This document shows positions 54,706 through 63,018 of a stretch of DNA of 64,000 nt, one piece after another (the first letter of the stretch is position 1; each line of letters opens with the position of its first letter). Position numbers and translations under genes: made by a program. The stretch is from Streptomyces sp. Root431 (GTDB taxonomy: Bacteria > Actinomycetota > Actinomycetes > Streptomycetales > Streptomycetaceae), in the NCBI RefSeq assembly GCF_001426585.1, contig NZ_LMEI01000007.1, positions 374,227 to 438,226 of the forward strand, written 5' to 3'. The notes under the pieces are model-generated. The model was not told where the DNA came from. It was given only the letters and a program-made list of their open reading frames with translations, and did no database searches.

Positions 54706-54803
54706 CCGCTTATCTGCACGTTACATGCGGGAACAAGCGCTCTGTACTGCTGTGTGCGCGAGCGTGCACACACAGATGGACACGGCGAGGGCGGGGAGAC
54801 GGC

Positions 54804-55694
54804 ATGACACACCGGACCGGCGAACGGCGCACATCCTGGGTGAGGCGGTTCTTCGACCGTCCGACGACAGGGAAAGCGATCCTGGTGATCGTCGCCTACC
54901 TGGTTTTCTACCTGCTCGTCGGACAGCTCATCGGCCTCTTCGCCGGGGACGAGATCGACACCGACGACGTGCTCGGGACGGGCGGCAGCATCTTCTTCGC
55001 GCTCGTCCTGCCGGTCGCGATCGGCACCCTGGCCTTGGTCGGCCTCACCGCCGCGGCCGGCTGGCTGCGGGACGTCTTCGGCCGCCAGAGCGTACGGGGC
55101 CGGCGCTGGATGTGGATCGCGCCCGCCCTCGTCCTGCTCGCCGTCGTCGGGCACGTCGGCGGCACCGGCTGGGACGCCTGGGATCCGGGCCGGATCGCCC
55201 TGATCCTGCTGCTCGGCGTCTTCGTCGGCCTGGCGGAGGAGCTCGCGACGCGGGGCCTCACGGTGAGGATGCTCCGGGGCGCCGGACGCCCCGAGCGCTT
55301 CGTGATGGTCGTGTCGTCGGTGCTGTTCGCGCTCATGCACCTCACCAACCTGCTGTCCGGCATGGAGCTGGGCACGGTGCTCGTGACCGTCGTGTACACC
55401 TTCGCCTTCGGCACCTGCATGTACCTGTCGATGCGGGTGACCGGGACGATCTGGACCGCGATCGTGCTGCACGGGATGACCGACCCGTCGACGTTCCTGG
55501 CGTCGGGCGGGCTCGACGAGGCGGTCACCGCCCAGTCGGGCGGCTGGGCGCTCCTGGCCTCGTCGGCGACGATCCTCATGGTCGTCTTCGCCTTCGTCGC
55601 GGTCTTCCTGGTCCGCGACGACCCGAAGGCACCGCACGCCGGGGGAGACGAGCCCGATCCGGCGCTCGCCCGGACGTCGCCTCATGCCCCTTAG
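54804..55694 (+). CDS. CPBP-family intramembrane metalloprotease
   Basis: 296 residues from ATG 54804 (GGGGAG). Eight or so membrane helices. The CPBP (Abi/CAAX) motifs are GLAEELATRGL (EExxxR), FALMHL and VLHGMTD. The family includes CAAX-type proteases and bacteriocin immunity proteins. The substrate is unknown. Confidence 0.92.
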   Translation: MTHRTGERRTSWVRRFFDRPTTGKAILVIVAYLVFYLLVGQLIGLFAGDEIDTDDVLGTGGSIFFALVLPVAIGTLALVGLTAAAGWLRDVFGRQSVRGRRWMWIAPALVLLAVVGHVGGTGWDAWDPGRIALILLLGVFVGLAEELATRGLTVRMLRGAGRPERFVMVVSSVLFALMHLTNLLSGMELGTVLVTVVYTFAFGTCMYLSMRVTGTIWTAIVLHGMTDPSTFLASGGLDEAVTAQSGGWALLASSATILMVVFAFVAVFLVRDDPKAPHAGGDEPDPALARTSPHAP

Positions 55695-55734
55695 AGGGCC
55701 CTGATCGACAAGACGCTCCCCGAGACCTGCCCGG

Positions 55735-55799
55735 CCCGTCCGTCGGGCCCGTCCGTCGGGCCCGTCCGTCGGGCCCGTCCGCCGGGCAGGTCCGCCGGG
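55735..55799. repeat. 13-bp palindromic tandem repeats (5 units)
   Basis: CCCGTCCGTCGGG occurs three times exactly from 55735, then once with one change and once diverged. Each unit is itself an inverted CCCG/CGGG. The array fills most of the 111-nt convergent gap between the CPBP and HEAT genes and may act as a terminator. Confidence 0.92.
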
Positions 55800-55805
55800 C
55801 AGGAC

Positions 55806-57944
55806 CTAGAACGCCCCCCGCTCCATCCTCGCCAGAGCCGCCCTGCACAGGGTCAGGAGCTTCTCGTCCTGGTGGATGTCGTGGCTGCCCGAGCCGCCCT
55901 CGCGGGCGTTGTGGCGGCGCCGGCGGGTGAGCTCCGTGAGGATCGTGAGCTGGGCGTCCCGCGCGGCGGGGCCCATCTCCGCCAGACACTCCGCGATGTC
56001 CACGCGCGCGTGCCGGTTCTCCTCCCAGGCCGCGAGCAGCACCGGAAGCGCCTCGTCGGCGCGGCCGGAGACCCGCCACAGGGCCGTCGCGCTGCGGACC
56101 CGTACCCACAGGTCACGGGAGGCGAGCCCCGGCCGGAGGGCGGTCGCCGAACCGGCCGCCGCCGGGCCGATCGCCGCCAGGGACAGGGCCGCGCAGCACC
56201 AGTCCGGGGCCGAGGAACCGGGCCGCAGCCACTGCTCCAGGGCCGGCAGCACGTCCCCCCTGTCGCCCTCGGCGGCCCACAGGGCACGCGCCGCCATCGT
56301 GGCGACCGCGGCCGACTCCGCGGTCAGCAGCCCGCGCAGGTCCGGTACGGCCTCCCGGGCCGCCGGGCCGAAGGCCGCCAGGGTCCGCAGGGCCGCCTCC
56401 CGCACCCAGTCGCGCCGGTGCTCCGGCGCACCGCGCAGCACCCGCAGCACCTCGGGGAGCGCCTGACCGCCCCGTACGGCCGCGAGGGCGTAGAGCAGCG
56501 GCGCCGCCCGGTCGAACAGACCCTCGTCGAGCTCGACCTCGGCGAGCCGGCGCCGCAGCAGCGGGGCGAGGCCCGCCGCGGCCGGCCCGAGGCCGTCCAT
56601 GGCGTACAGCAGCTCGCGCCGCACCTCGGGCTCCTCCAGGGCGCGGGCGAGCAGCGGGACCGCGCGGGTGTCCCCGGCGCGGGCCAGCGCGAGGAGCGCC
56701 CCGTCCCGCCCGGACCGCCCGACGAGCCCGCCGTAGCCGTCCCGCCGGGCACCGGGCCCCGCGGGCCCGGCCGTGAGCCGGCTCGTGAGCGCGTCCGCGG
56801 CGGGACCGCCGAGCTCGAAGAGCCGCTCAAGGAAGGAGGTGGCGGCCTCCCGGAGCCGGGGCTCCGGATCGTGGAGCTGCGCGCCGACGAGCCGGACGAT
56901 CTCCTCGTACCGCCCGCGCCACACCCGGATCAACCCGCCGCACAGCCAGATCGCGTCCGACCGCTGCCACCGGTCGGGGCTGCGCAGCTGCGCCAGGATC
57001 AGCGCGATCCGGTCGTCGACGCGGTCGTCGAGCGCGGAGTGCAGGGTCCGCAGCAGCTCCTCGGTCCAGGGGGCGGGCCGTCCGGCCACCTGCTCCTCCA
57101 GGAGCTCCCTGACCTGTCCGGCGAGCGTGGGCGTGGCGGGCCGTACGCCCTCGGTTCCCGTACCGCCCTCGCCGGCGGCGCCGGTACACCCACCGCCCCC
57201 GTGGGCCGCGGTCCTGATCTCCTCCAGGAGCTCCGTCACCCACCGCACGATGTCGTCCGGGATCTCGCCCGGCGCGCAGCGCGCCAGCTGGGCGAGGGCC
57301 GCGAGCCGCAGCCCGGGGTCCTGCGCGGCGCGGGCCAGCCAGTCGAGCCACTCGACGGTCTCGGAGCGCAGCGACGCGTGGCGCAGGGCGATCCGCCCGA
57401 CCGCGGCCACCAGGGCGAGCCGCACCTCGGTGTCCCGCTCGACGGTGAGGCTCTCCCGCAGCAGGGTCAGGACGCGCGCGGGGTCGGGGTGCAGCGAGGC
57501 GAGCGCGCAGGGCGCGGCGAGCCGCACCTCGGGGTCGGGGTCCCCGACGAGCCCGAGGAACACGTCGGCCCCGGCGGCGATGGCGGCCGCGGCCATCGCG
57601 TAGTTGGCCGCCGGTATGAACTCCTCGTCGTCCGGGTCGAATTCGTCCAGTTCCTCATCGTCGTCCAGCTCGATCCCGCCGATGCTGGTGAGCAACTCGA
57701 CGATGCCGCCCCGGTCCTGGACGGCGGGGTCGGCGACGAGTTCGAGGAGGAAGGGGATGCAGGCGAGCGTCGAGTCGTAGACGTCGCCCTGGTGGTGCAC
57801 CGCGCCGTACATGCCGTCGAGGGCGGTCTCGCGCTCCGCGGGATCGGCGGAGGCGAGTCCGCGGAGCAGCGCCGGCACGTCGTCCGCGGGCCCGTAGGCG
57901 TGCCCCAGCGAGGCCCAGTCGACCTCCTCGATCCCCGTCAGCAT
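55806..57944 (-). CDS. HEAT-repeat protein
   Basis: 712 residues from ATG 57944. The whole sequence is Ala/Leu/Arg-rich helical repeats of PBS-lyase/HEAT type (for example PEVRLAAPCALASLHPDPAR; PEHRRDWVREAALRTLAAFG), with an acidic loop (DDDEELDEFDPDDEE) and a Gly-rich insertion. It is a scaffold protein of unknown partners. The 272 nt upstream (57945-58216) hold no supported gene. Confidence 0.9.
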   Translation of the reverse strand: MLTGIEEVDWASLGHAYGPADDVPALLRGLASADPAERETALDGMYGAVHHQGDVYDSTLACIPFLLELVADPAVQDRGGIVELLTSIGGIELDDDEELDEFDPDDEEFIPAANYAMAAAAIAAGADVFLGLVGDPDPEVRLAAPCALASLHPDPARVLTLLRESLTVERDTEVRLALVAAVGRIALRHASLRSETVEWLDWLARAAQDPGLRLAALAQLARCAPGEIPDDIVRWVTELLEEIRTAAHGGGGCTGAAGEGGTGTEGVRPATPTLAGQVRELLEEQVAGRPAPWTEELLRTLHSALDDRVDDRIALILAQLRSPDRWQRSDAIWLCGGLIRVWRGRYEEIVRLVGAQLHDPEPRLREAATSFLERLFELGGPAADALTSRLTAGPAGPGARRDGYGGLVGRSGRDGALLALARAGDTRAVPLLARALEEPEVRRELLYAMDGLGPAAAGLAPLLRRRLAEVELDEGLFDRAAPLLYALAAVRGGQALPEVLRVLRGAPEHRRDWVREAALRTLAAFGPAAREAVPDLRGLLTAESAAVATMAARALWAAEGDRGDVLPALEQWLRPGSSAPDWCCAALSLAAIGPAAAGSATALRPGLASRDLWVRVRSATALWRVSGRADEALPVLLAAWEENRHARVDIAECLAEMGPAARDAQLTILTELTRRRRHNAREGGSGSHDIHQDEKLLTLCRAALARMERGAF

Positions 57945-58216
57945 TGCCAGGCCGCCTTCCCCGTGAGCGCTGTACCAGTGAGCAAGTGTGCACCACAGGA
58001 AGGACAACAACGCCGTGCCGACGACACCGGCCGCGCGGGGGAGCCTTGTTGCGCTCTCTTTGCGCCATGTACGGGGCGGAGCTGCCCGGTTGCTCTAGGT
58101 ATCCACTCCGATCGACCCTCGCCACGGCCGTCCCGCGCGCCGCACCTCCGCCCGTGCCCCCACCCCTCACCGCACCCCCGCACCCCTCCCGCGCATCCTC
58201 CGATCCGTCCCTCCGC

Positions 58217-59188
58217 TCATCCTTCCGACCGGATGCGGACGAAGGCGACGTTCTCGTGCCGCCCCGCGAGCTGCCGGAGCTCGACGGGAAGGGGCGGCTC
58301 CACCCACCGCACGGGCCCGTGCTCCGGGTCGGTCGCGAGGGCGCCGGCACGGTCGGCGACGAGGGAGCCGACCTGGCGGGACTGTGCGGGGGTGAGCCGG
58401 GGCGAGGTCGTGACCGTACGGCCGTCGGGGAGCCGAACGAGCAGGTCCCGGGGCCGCTCGGCCGGGCCGATCACTCCCAGCAGCAGGCCGTCGCTCGTAT
58501 CGGCGTGCCGGATCTTGCGCCAGGCCCAGGTGCCGCCGGCGCGGTAGGCGGAGCTCAGCGACTTCGCCACGAGCCCCTCGACACCGGCGGCGCGCAGGTC
58601 GCGGAACCAGCCCCGGGCGGTCTCCTCGTCCAGGGTGGCGAGGACGCGCTGGAGGGGCGGTTCCGCCTCCCGCAGGGCGGCCCCGAGCAGCTCCCACCGG
58701 TCGCGGAGGGGAAGGGCGCGCACGTCCCGCCCCGGCACGGCGAGGAGGTCGAAGGCGATGTACGAGACGGGCACCCCGGCCCGTACGCGGTCGGCGTGCG
58801 AGCGGAGCAGGTCGGTGAAGCTGAGCCGCCCGTCGCGGTAGGCGCACAGCTCGCCGTCGAGCACGATCCCGGGCGGCAGCTGCTCGCGCAGGTGGGCGGT
58901 GATCTCGGGGAACTCGGGTGCGAGGTCCCGGCGGGAGCGGGACTGGAGGACGACCTTCCCGTCGTCGAGGACGAAGGCGAGGGCGCGGAACCCGTCGAGC
59001 TTGAGGGAGTACTGGAGCTCCCGCGGCGGCTCCGCCTGGGCGGGGATCTCGTCGGCGGACCGGGGCCGCATGACGTCGACGGGCGGAGGCAGCACGAGCC
59101 CCCCGCCGCGCAGGCTCTCACCCCCACTCCCACCCCCACTCCGACCCCCACCACCCTCCCCGCTTCCGCCCCCGCGCACGGGCTTCAC
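58217..59188 (-). CDS. ATP-dependent DNA ligase (LigD ligase-type)
   Basis: 323 residues from a GTG overlapping the polymerase gene stop; ATG 59071 is a shorter alternative. The first 25 residues are a Gly/Ser-rich linker. Nucleotidyltransferase motif I is LKLDGFRAL (Lys nucleophile), motif III IAFDLLAV, motif IV VEGLVAKSL, motif V WRKIRH. An OB-fold follows. It seals ends in NHEJ with Ku and the LigD-type polymerase. Confidence 0.93.
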   Translation of the reverse strand: MKPVRGGGSGEGGGGRSGGGSGGESLRGGGLVLPPPVDVMRPRSADEIPAQAEPPRELQYSLKLDGFRALAFVLDDGKVVLQSRSRRDLAPEFPEITAHLREQLPPGIVLDGELCAYRDGRLSFTDLLRSHADRVRAGVPVSYIAFDLLAVPGRDVRALPLRDRWELLGAALREAEPPLQRVLATLDEETARGWFRDLRAAGVEGLVAKSLSSAYRAGGTWAWRKIRHADTSDGLLLGVIGPAERPRDLLVRLPDGRTVTTSPRLTPAQSRQVGSLVADRAGALATDPEHGPVRWVEPPLPVELRQLAGRHENVAFVRIRSEG

Positions 59189-60081
59189 GGCACGCCCCCG
59201 GCGCGCGAGGGCGCGAAAAGGGGCGCCAAGAGCTCCCCGTACCGCTCCAGACGTGGCGCGATGTCGTCCATCGTCAGAACGAGCTCCTCCGGATCGGCGG
59301 AGGGGTCGGCGCAGCCCGCCACCTCGTCCCAGGTGACGGGCGCCGAGACGGTGGGCCGGGCCCGGGCGCGCAGGGTGTAGGGGGTGGCGGTGGTCTTGGC
59401 GGCGGCGTTCTGGCTGTGGTCGACGAAGACCTTGCCGGGCCGCAGGGCGCGGGCCATCCGGTGCACGACGAGCCGGGGGAGGGCGGCCTCCGCCTCGACG
59501 GCGAGCTGCTTCGCGTACGCCGAGACCAGCTCGGAGGGCGTCGGCACGACCGGGACCAGCAGGTGCAGCCCCTTGGCGCCGGAGGTCTTGGCGAAGGCCT
59601 CCAGGCCGTCCGCGGCGAGCCGCTCGCGCAGGTGGAGGGCGACCCGGCAGCAGTCGACGACGGTCGCGGGCGGCCCGGGGTCGAGGTCGAACACGAGCCG
59701 GTCGGCTACGGCGGGGGAGGAGGTGCGCCACTGGGGCGTGTGGAACTCGACGACGAGGTTCGCGGCCCACATGAGGGAGGGCAGGTCCTGGATCACGACC
59801 TGCCGGGCCCGGGGGTCCTCGGAGCGGGGGACGGGGGTGGTGTTCACCCAGGAGGGTGTGCCGGGCGGAGGGTTCTTGGTGAAGAAGAGCTGCCCGTCGG
59901 GGCCGTCCGGATAGCGCAGGAAGGAGACGGGCCGATCGCGCAGATGCGGCAGGATCGCGGCCCCGACGGTGGCGTAGTAGTGGAGCACCTCGCCCTTCGT
60001 CGTGCCGGTGAGCGGGTGGAGCACCTTGTCCAGGTTGCTGAGCGCCAGGCGCCGCCCCTCCACCTCTGTGATGGGCGTCAT
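59185..60081 (-). CDS. LigD-type polymerase/primase domain protein
   Basis: 298 residues from ATG 60081. The archaeo-eukaryotic primase-like domain is recognised by LDKVLHPLTGTTKGEVLHYY, LVFDLDPG (catalytic Asp pair), KTSGAKGLHLLVP and FVDHSQNAAAKTT. It fills in or adds nucleotides at broken ends. It is divergent from ku (53 nt apart) and overlaps the ligase gene, so the three make an NHEJ set. Confidence 0.95.
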   Translation of the reverse strand: MTPITEVEGRRLALSNLDKVLHPLTGTTKGEVLHYYATVGAAILPHLRDRPVSFLRYPDGPDGQLFFTKNPPPGTPSWVNTTPVPRSEDPRARQVVIQDLPSLMWAANLVVEFHTPQWRTSSPAVADRLVFDLDPGPPATVVDCCRVALHLRERLAADGLEAFAKTSGAKGLHLLVPVVPTPSELVSAYAKQLAVEAEAALPRLVVHRMARALRPGKVFVDHSQNAAAKTTATPYTLRARARPTVSAPVTWDEVAGCADPSADPEELVLTMDDIAPRLERYGELLAPLFAPSRAGGVP

Positions 60082-60134
60082 ACGATGAGAATCCCACGTG
60101 TACCGGAAATATCTGCGCGAAAGAGAACGAAAAC

Positions 60135-61076
60135 GTGCGATCTATCTGGAACGGCGCCATTTCCTTCGGGCTGGTCAGCATCCCGATCAAGCTGGTGAAC
60201 GCCACCGAGAGCCGGTCCGTATCGTTCCGCCAGATCCACACCGAGGACGGCGGCCGGGTCCGCTACAAGAAGGTGTGCGAGCTCGACGGCCAGGAGGTCG
60301 CCGCGGCGGATATCGGCAAGGCGTACGAGGAGGCCGACGGGACCATGATCCCGATCACCGACGAGGACCTGGCCGCGCTGCCGCTCCCGACGGCGAAGAC
60401 GATCGAGATCGTGGCCTTCGTGCCGGCGGGGGAGATCGACCCGCTCCAGATGGAGGCGGCGTACTACCTCTCGGCGAACGGCGTGCCCGCCGCGAAGCCG
60501 TACACCCTGCTCCGCGAAGCCCTCAAGCGCAGCGACAAGGTGGCGGTGGCGAAGTTCGCGCTACGGGGACGGGAACGGCTCGGCATGCTGCGGGTCGTGG
60601 ACGACGTGATCGCGATGCACGGCCTGCTCTGGCCGGACGAGATCAGGGCGCCGGAGGGCGTGGCCCCGGAGACGCCGGTGACGGTCAGGGAGGCGGAACT
60701 CGACCTGGCGGACGCCCTGATGGCCACGCTCGGCGAGGTCGACCTGGACACGCTGCACGACGACTACCGCACGGCGGTGGAGCAGATGATCGCGGCCAAG
60801 GCGGAGGGCGGCGAGGCGGTGGCGCCTCCGACGCCGGGCGAGGAGGGCGGAGGCCAGGTCATCGACCTGATGGCGGCCCTGGAGAACAGCGTGCGGGCGG
60901 CGAAGGAGGCGCGGGGGGAGGACGCGGAGGTGACGGAACTGAAGCCGAGGGCGGCAAAGAAGACGGCGGCACAGAAGACGACGGCAAAGAAGACGGCGGC
61001 AAGGAAGACGACGGCGAAGAAGGCAACGGCGAAGAAGGCCCCGGCGAAGAAGGCGACGCGCAAACGCCCAGCCTGA
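60135..61076 (+). CDS. ku: Ku end-binding protein
   Basis: 313 residues from GTG 60135 (MRSIWNGAISFGLVSIPIKL, the canonical bacterial Ku start). The beta-barrel core covers about 1-250. The Lys/Ala/Thr-rich tail of about 50 residues (KKTAAQKTTAKKTAARK) resembles the basic tails of actinobacterial Ku that bind DNA. It holds double-strand ends for the adjacent LigD-type polymerase and ligase. Confidence 0.98.
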   Translation: MRSIWNGAISFGLVSIPIKLVNATESRSVSFRQIHTEDGGRVRYKKVCELDGQEVAAADIGKAYEEADGTMIPITDEDLAALPLPTAKTIEIVAFVPAGEIDPLQMEAAYYLSANGVPAAKPYTLLREALKRSDKVAVAKFALRGRERLGMLRVVDDVIAMHGLLWPDEIRAPEGVAPETPVTVREAELDLADALMATLGEVDLDTLHDDYRTAVEQMIAAKAEGGEAVAPPTPGEEGGGQVIDLMAALENSVRAAKEARGEDAEVTELKPRAAKKTAAQKTTAKKTAARKTTAKKATAKKAPAKKATRKRPA

Positions 61077-61109
61077 ACGACGAACAAGGCACCCACAGAG
61101 CCCACCCCA

Positions 61110-61138
61110 GAGGCCCCCGGTATTGAACCGGGGGCCTC
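61110..61138 (+). terminator. Hairpin terminator after ku
   Basis: GAGGCCCCCGGT (61110-61121) pairs perfectly with ACCGGGGGCCTC (61127-61138), loop ATTGA. It is 34 nt after the ku stop. Confidence 0.88.
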
Positions 61139-61313
61139 GGCGTTGCGCGGATAACTCCCCGCACACCGGACAGGAGTGACCGACCTTCGGACAACAGATG
61201 GTCAAATTCTTGTCGCAGACCTGCCAAACAATCACCTTCGCTGGCACGCTCACAGCCGCGCCACCATCGCCACCCCCCCCACAACCCCCACGTGCTTCAG
61301 CGAAGGAGCCCGC

Positions 61314-62879
61314 GTGATCCGCCAGCAGTCCTCGCACCGCCGTACCGCCCTCTCGACCGCCCTCATCGCCTCGGCGGCCATGCTCGTCGTCGGAATCCAG
61401 ACCGGATCGGCCAGCGCCGACGCCCAGCGCGAGGCGGGCGCGACCGCGCTCGTCCTCACGGGCCCGCAGCGCGCGGCGGCCGTCCAGGAGGCGCAGGCGG
61501 GAGCCGCCGCCACCGCCAAGGCGATCGGCCTCGCCGACCGCGAGAAGCTGGTCGTCCGCGACGTCGTCAAGGACGCGGACGGCACGGTCCACACCCGCTA
61601 CGAGCGCACGTACGAAGGCCTGCCGGTCCTGGGCGGCGACCTGGTGGTGCACCAGAAGAAGGACGGCGCCCGCGCGACCACGAAGGCGACCGGCGCCCGG
61701 ATATCGGTCCCGACGACGGAGGCCGAGGCCCCGGCGGCGACGGCGCGGAGCACGGCCCGCAAGGTGATCTGGGCGGCCACGGGCAAGCCGGCGCTGGCCT
61801 GGGAGACGGTCGTCACGGGTACCCAGCGGGACGGTACGCCGAGCGAGCGCCACGTGATCACGGACGCGACCACGGGCAAGGAGCTCCACTCGTACGAGGC
61901 GATCGAGACGGGCGTCGGCAACACCCAGTACAGCGGCCAGGTCACGCTCGGCACGGCGCCCGGCTACACCCTCACGGACACGACGCGAGGCGGCCACAAG
62001 ACGTACGACCTGAACGGCGGGACCAACGGCACGGGCTCCCTCTTCACCAACAGCACGGACACCTGGGGCAACGGCCTGGCGACGAACCGGGAGACCGCGG
62101 CCGCGGACGCCCACTACGGCGCGGCCGTCACCTGGGACTTCTACAAGAACGAACTGGGCCGCAACGGCATCCGCGGCGACGGCGTCGCCGCCTACTCCCG
62201 GGTCCACTACGGCAACGCGTACGTCAACGCCTTCTGGTCGGACTCCTGCTTCTGCATGACGTACGGCGACGGCACGAACAACCTCAAGCCGCTCACGTCC
62301 CTCGACGTCGCGGGCCACGAGATGTCCCACGGCCTCACCGCCTCCACCGCGGGCCTCCGCTACAGCAAGGAGTCGGGCGGCCTCAACGAAGCCACCTCCG
62401 ACATCCTGGGCACCTCGGTCGAGTTCTACGCGGGCAACGCCACCGACGTCGGCGACTACCTCATCGGCGAGAAGATCGACATCCGCGGCAACGGCACCCC
62501 GCTCCGCTACATGGACAAGCCCAGCAGGGACGGCAACTCCGCCGACTACTGGTCCAGCTCCGTCGGCCGCCTCGACGTCCACTACTCCTCGGGCCCGGCG
62601 AACCACTTCTTCTACCTGCTCTCCGAAGGCAGCGGCACGAAGGCGATCAACGGCGTCACCTACAACTCCCCCACCTACGACAACTCCACCCTCACGGGCA
62701 TCGGCCGCACCAAGGCCTACAAGATCTGGTACAAGGCCCTCTCCACCTACATGACCTCCTCCACGAACTACGCCGGCGCCCGCACGGCCACCCTCTCGGC
62801 AGCCACCGACCTCTACGGCGCGAACAGCCCGGAGTACACGGCGGTCGCCAAGGCCTGGACGGCGATCAACGTGAAGTAA
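61314..62879 (+). CDS. Secreted M4-family (thermolysin-like) metalloprotease
   Basis: 521 residues from GTG 61314 (AAGGAG, 5-nt spacer). A signal peptide ends TGSASA. An FTP/PepSY-type propeptide follows (TRYERTYEGLPVLGGDLVV). The catalytic domain has HEMSH (residues 335-339) and the third zinc ligand Glu359 in GGLNEATSD. The C-terminal helical lobe includes LDVHYSSGPANHFFYLL. It degrades proteins outside the cell. Confidence 0.97.
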   Translation: MIRQQSSHRRTALSTALIASAAMLVVGIQTGSASADAQREAGATALVLTGPQRAAAVQEAQAGAAATAKAIGLADREKLVVRDVVKDADGTVHTRYERTYEGLPVLGGDLVVHQKKDGARATTKATGARISVPTTEAEAPAATARSTARKVIWAATGKPALAWETVVTGTQRDGTPSERHVITDATTGKELHSYEAIETGVGNTQYSGQVTLGTAPGYTLTDTTRGGHKTYDLNGGTNGTGSLFTNSTDTWGNGLATNRETAAADAHYGAAVTWDFYKNELGRNGIRGDGVAAYSRVHYGNAYVNAFWSDSCFCMTYGDGTNNLKPLTSLDVAGHEMSHGLTASTAGLRYSKESGGLNEATSDILGTSVEFYAGNATDVGDYLIGEKIDIRGNGTPLRYMDKPSRDGNSADYWSSSVGRLDVHYSSGPANHFFYLLSEGSGTKAINGVTYNSPTYDNSTLTGIGRTKAYKIWYKALSTYMTSSTNYAGARTATLSAATDLYGANSPEYTAVAKAWTAINVK

Positions 62880-62901
62880 CGCCGTACCTGCACGCACGGA
62901 G

Positions 62902-62936
62902 GACCCCGTCACGGCGCTCATGCCGCAGGCGGGGTC
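62902..62936 (+). terminator. Hairpin after the M4 protease gene
   Basis: GACCCCG (62902-62908) pairs with CGGGGTC (62930-62936), with an inner CGGC/GCCG stem. It is 23 nt after the stop. Confidence 0.6.
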
Positions 62937-63018
62937 TGTGCGTTGCCACCCGGATGGGCGGTGCCTCCGCCGACCTGGCACCATCGGTGCCGGGGAGCGG
63001 CGTTATGGGGGAGGCCCG

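Noticed and set aside
61081..61140. tRNA-like sequence near GGTATTGAACC after ku
   Set aside because: The sequence is the loop and stem of a terminator hairpin; no acceptor, D-arm or anticodon arm is present.
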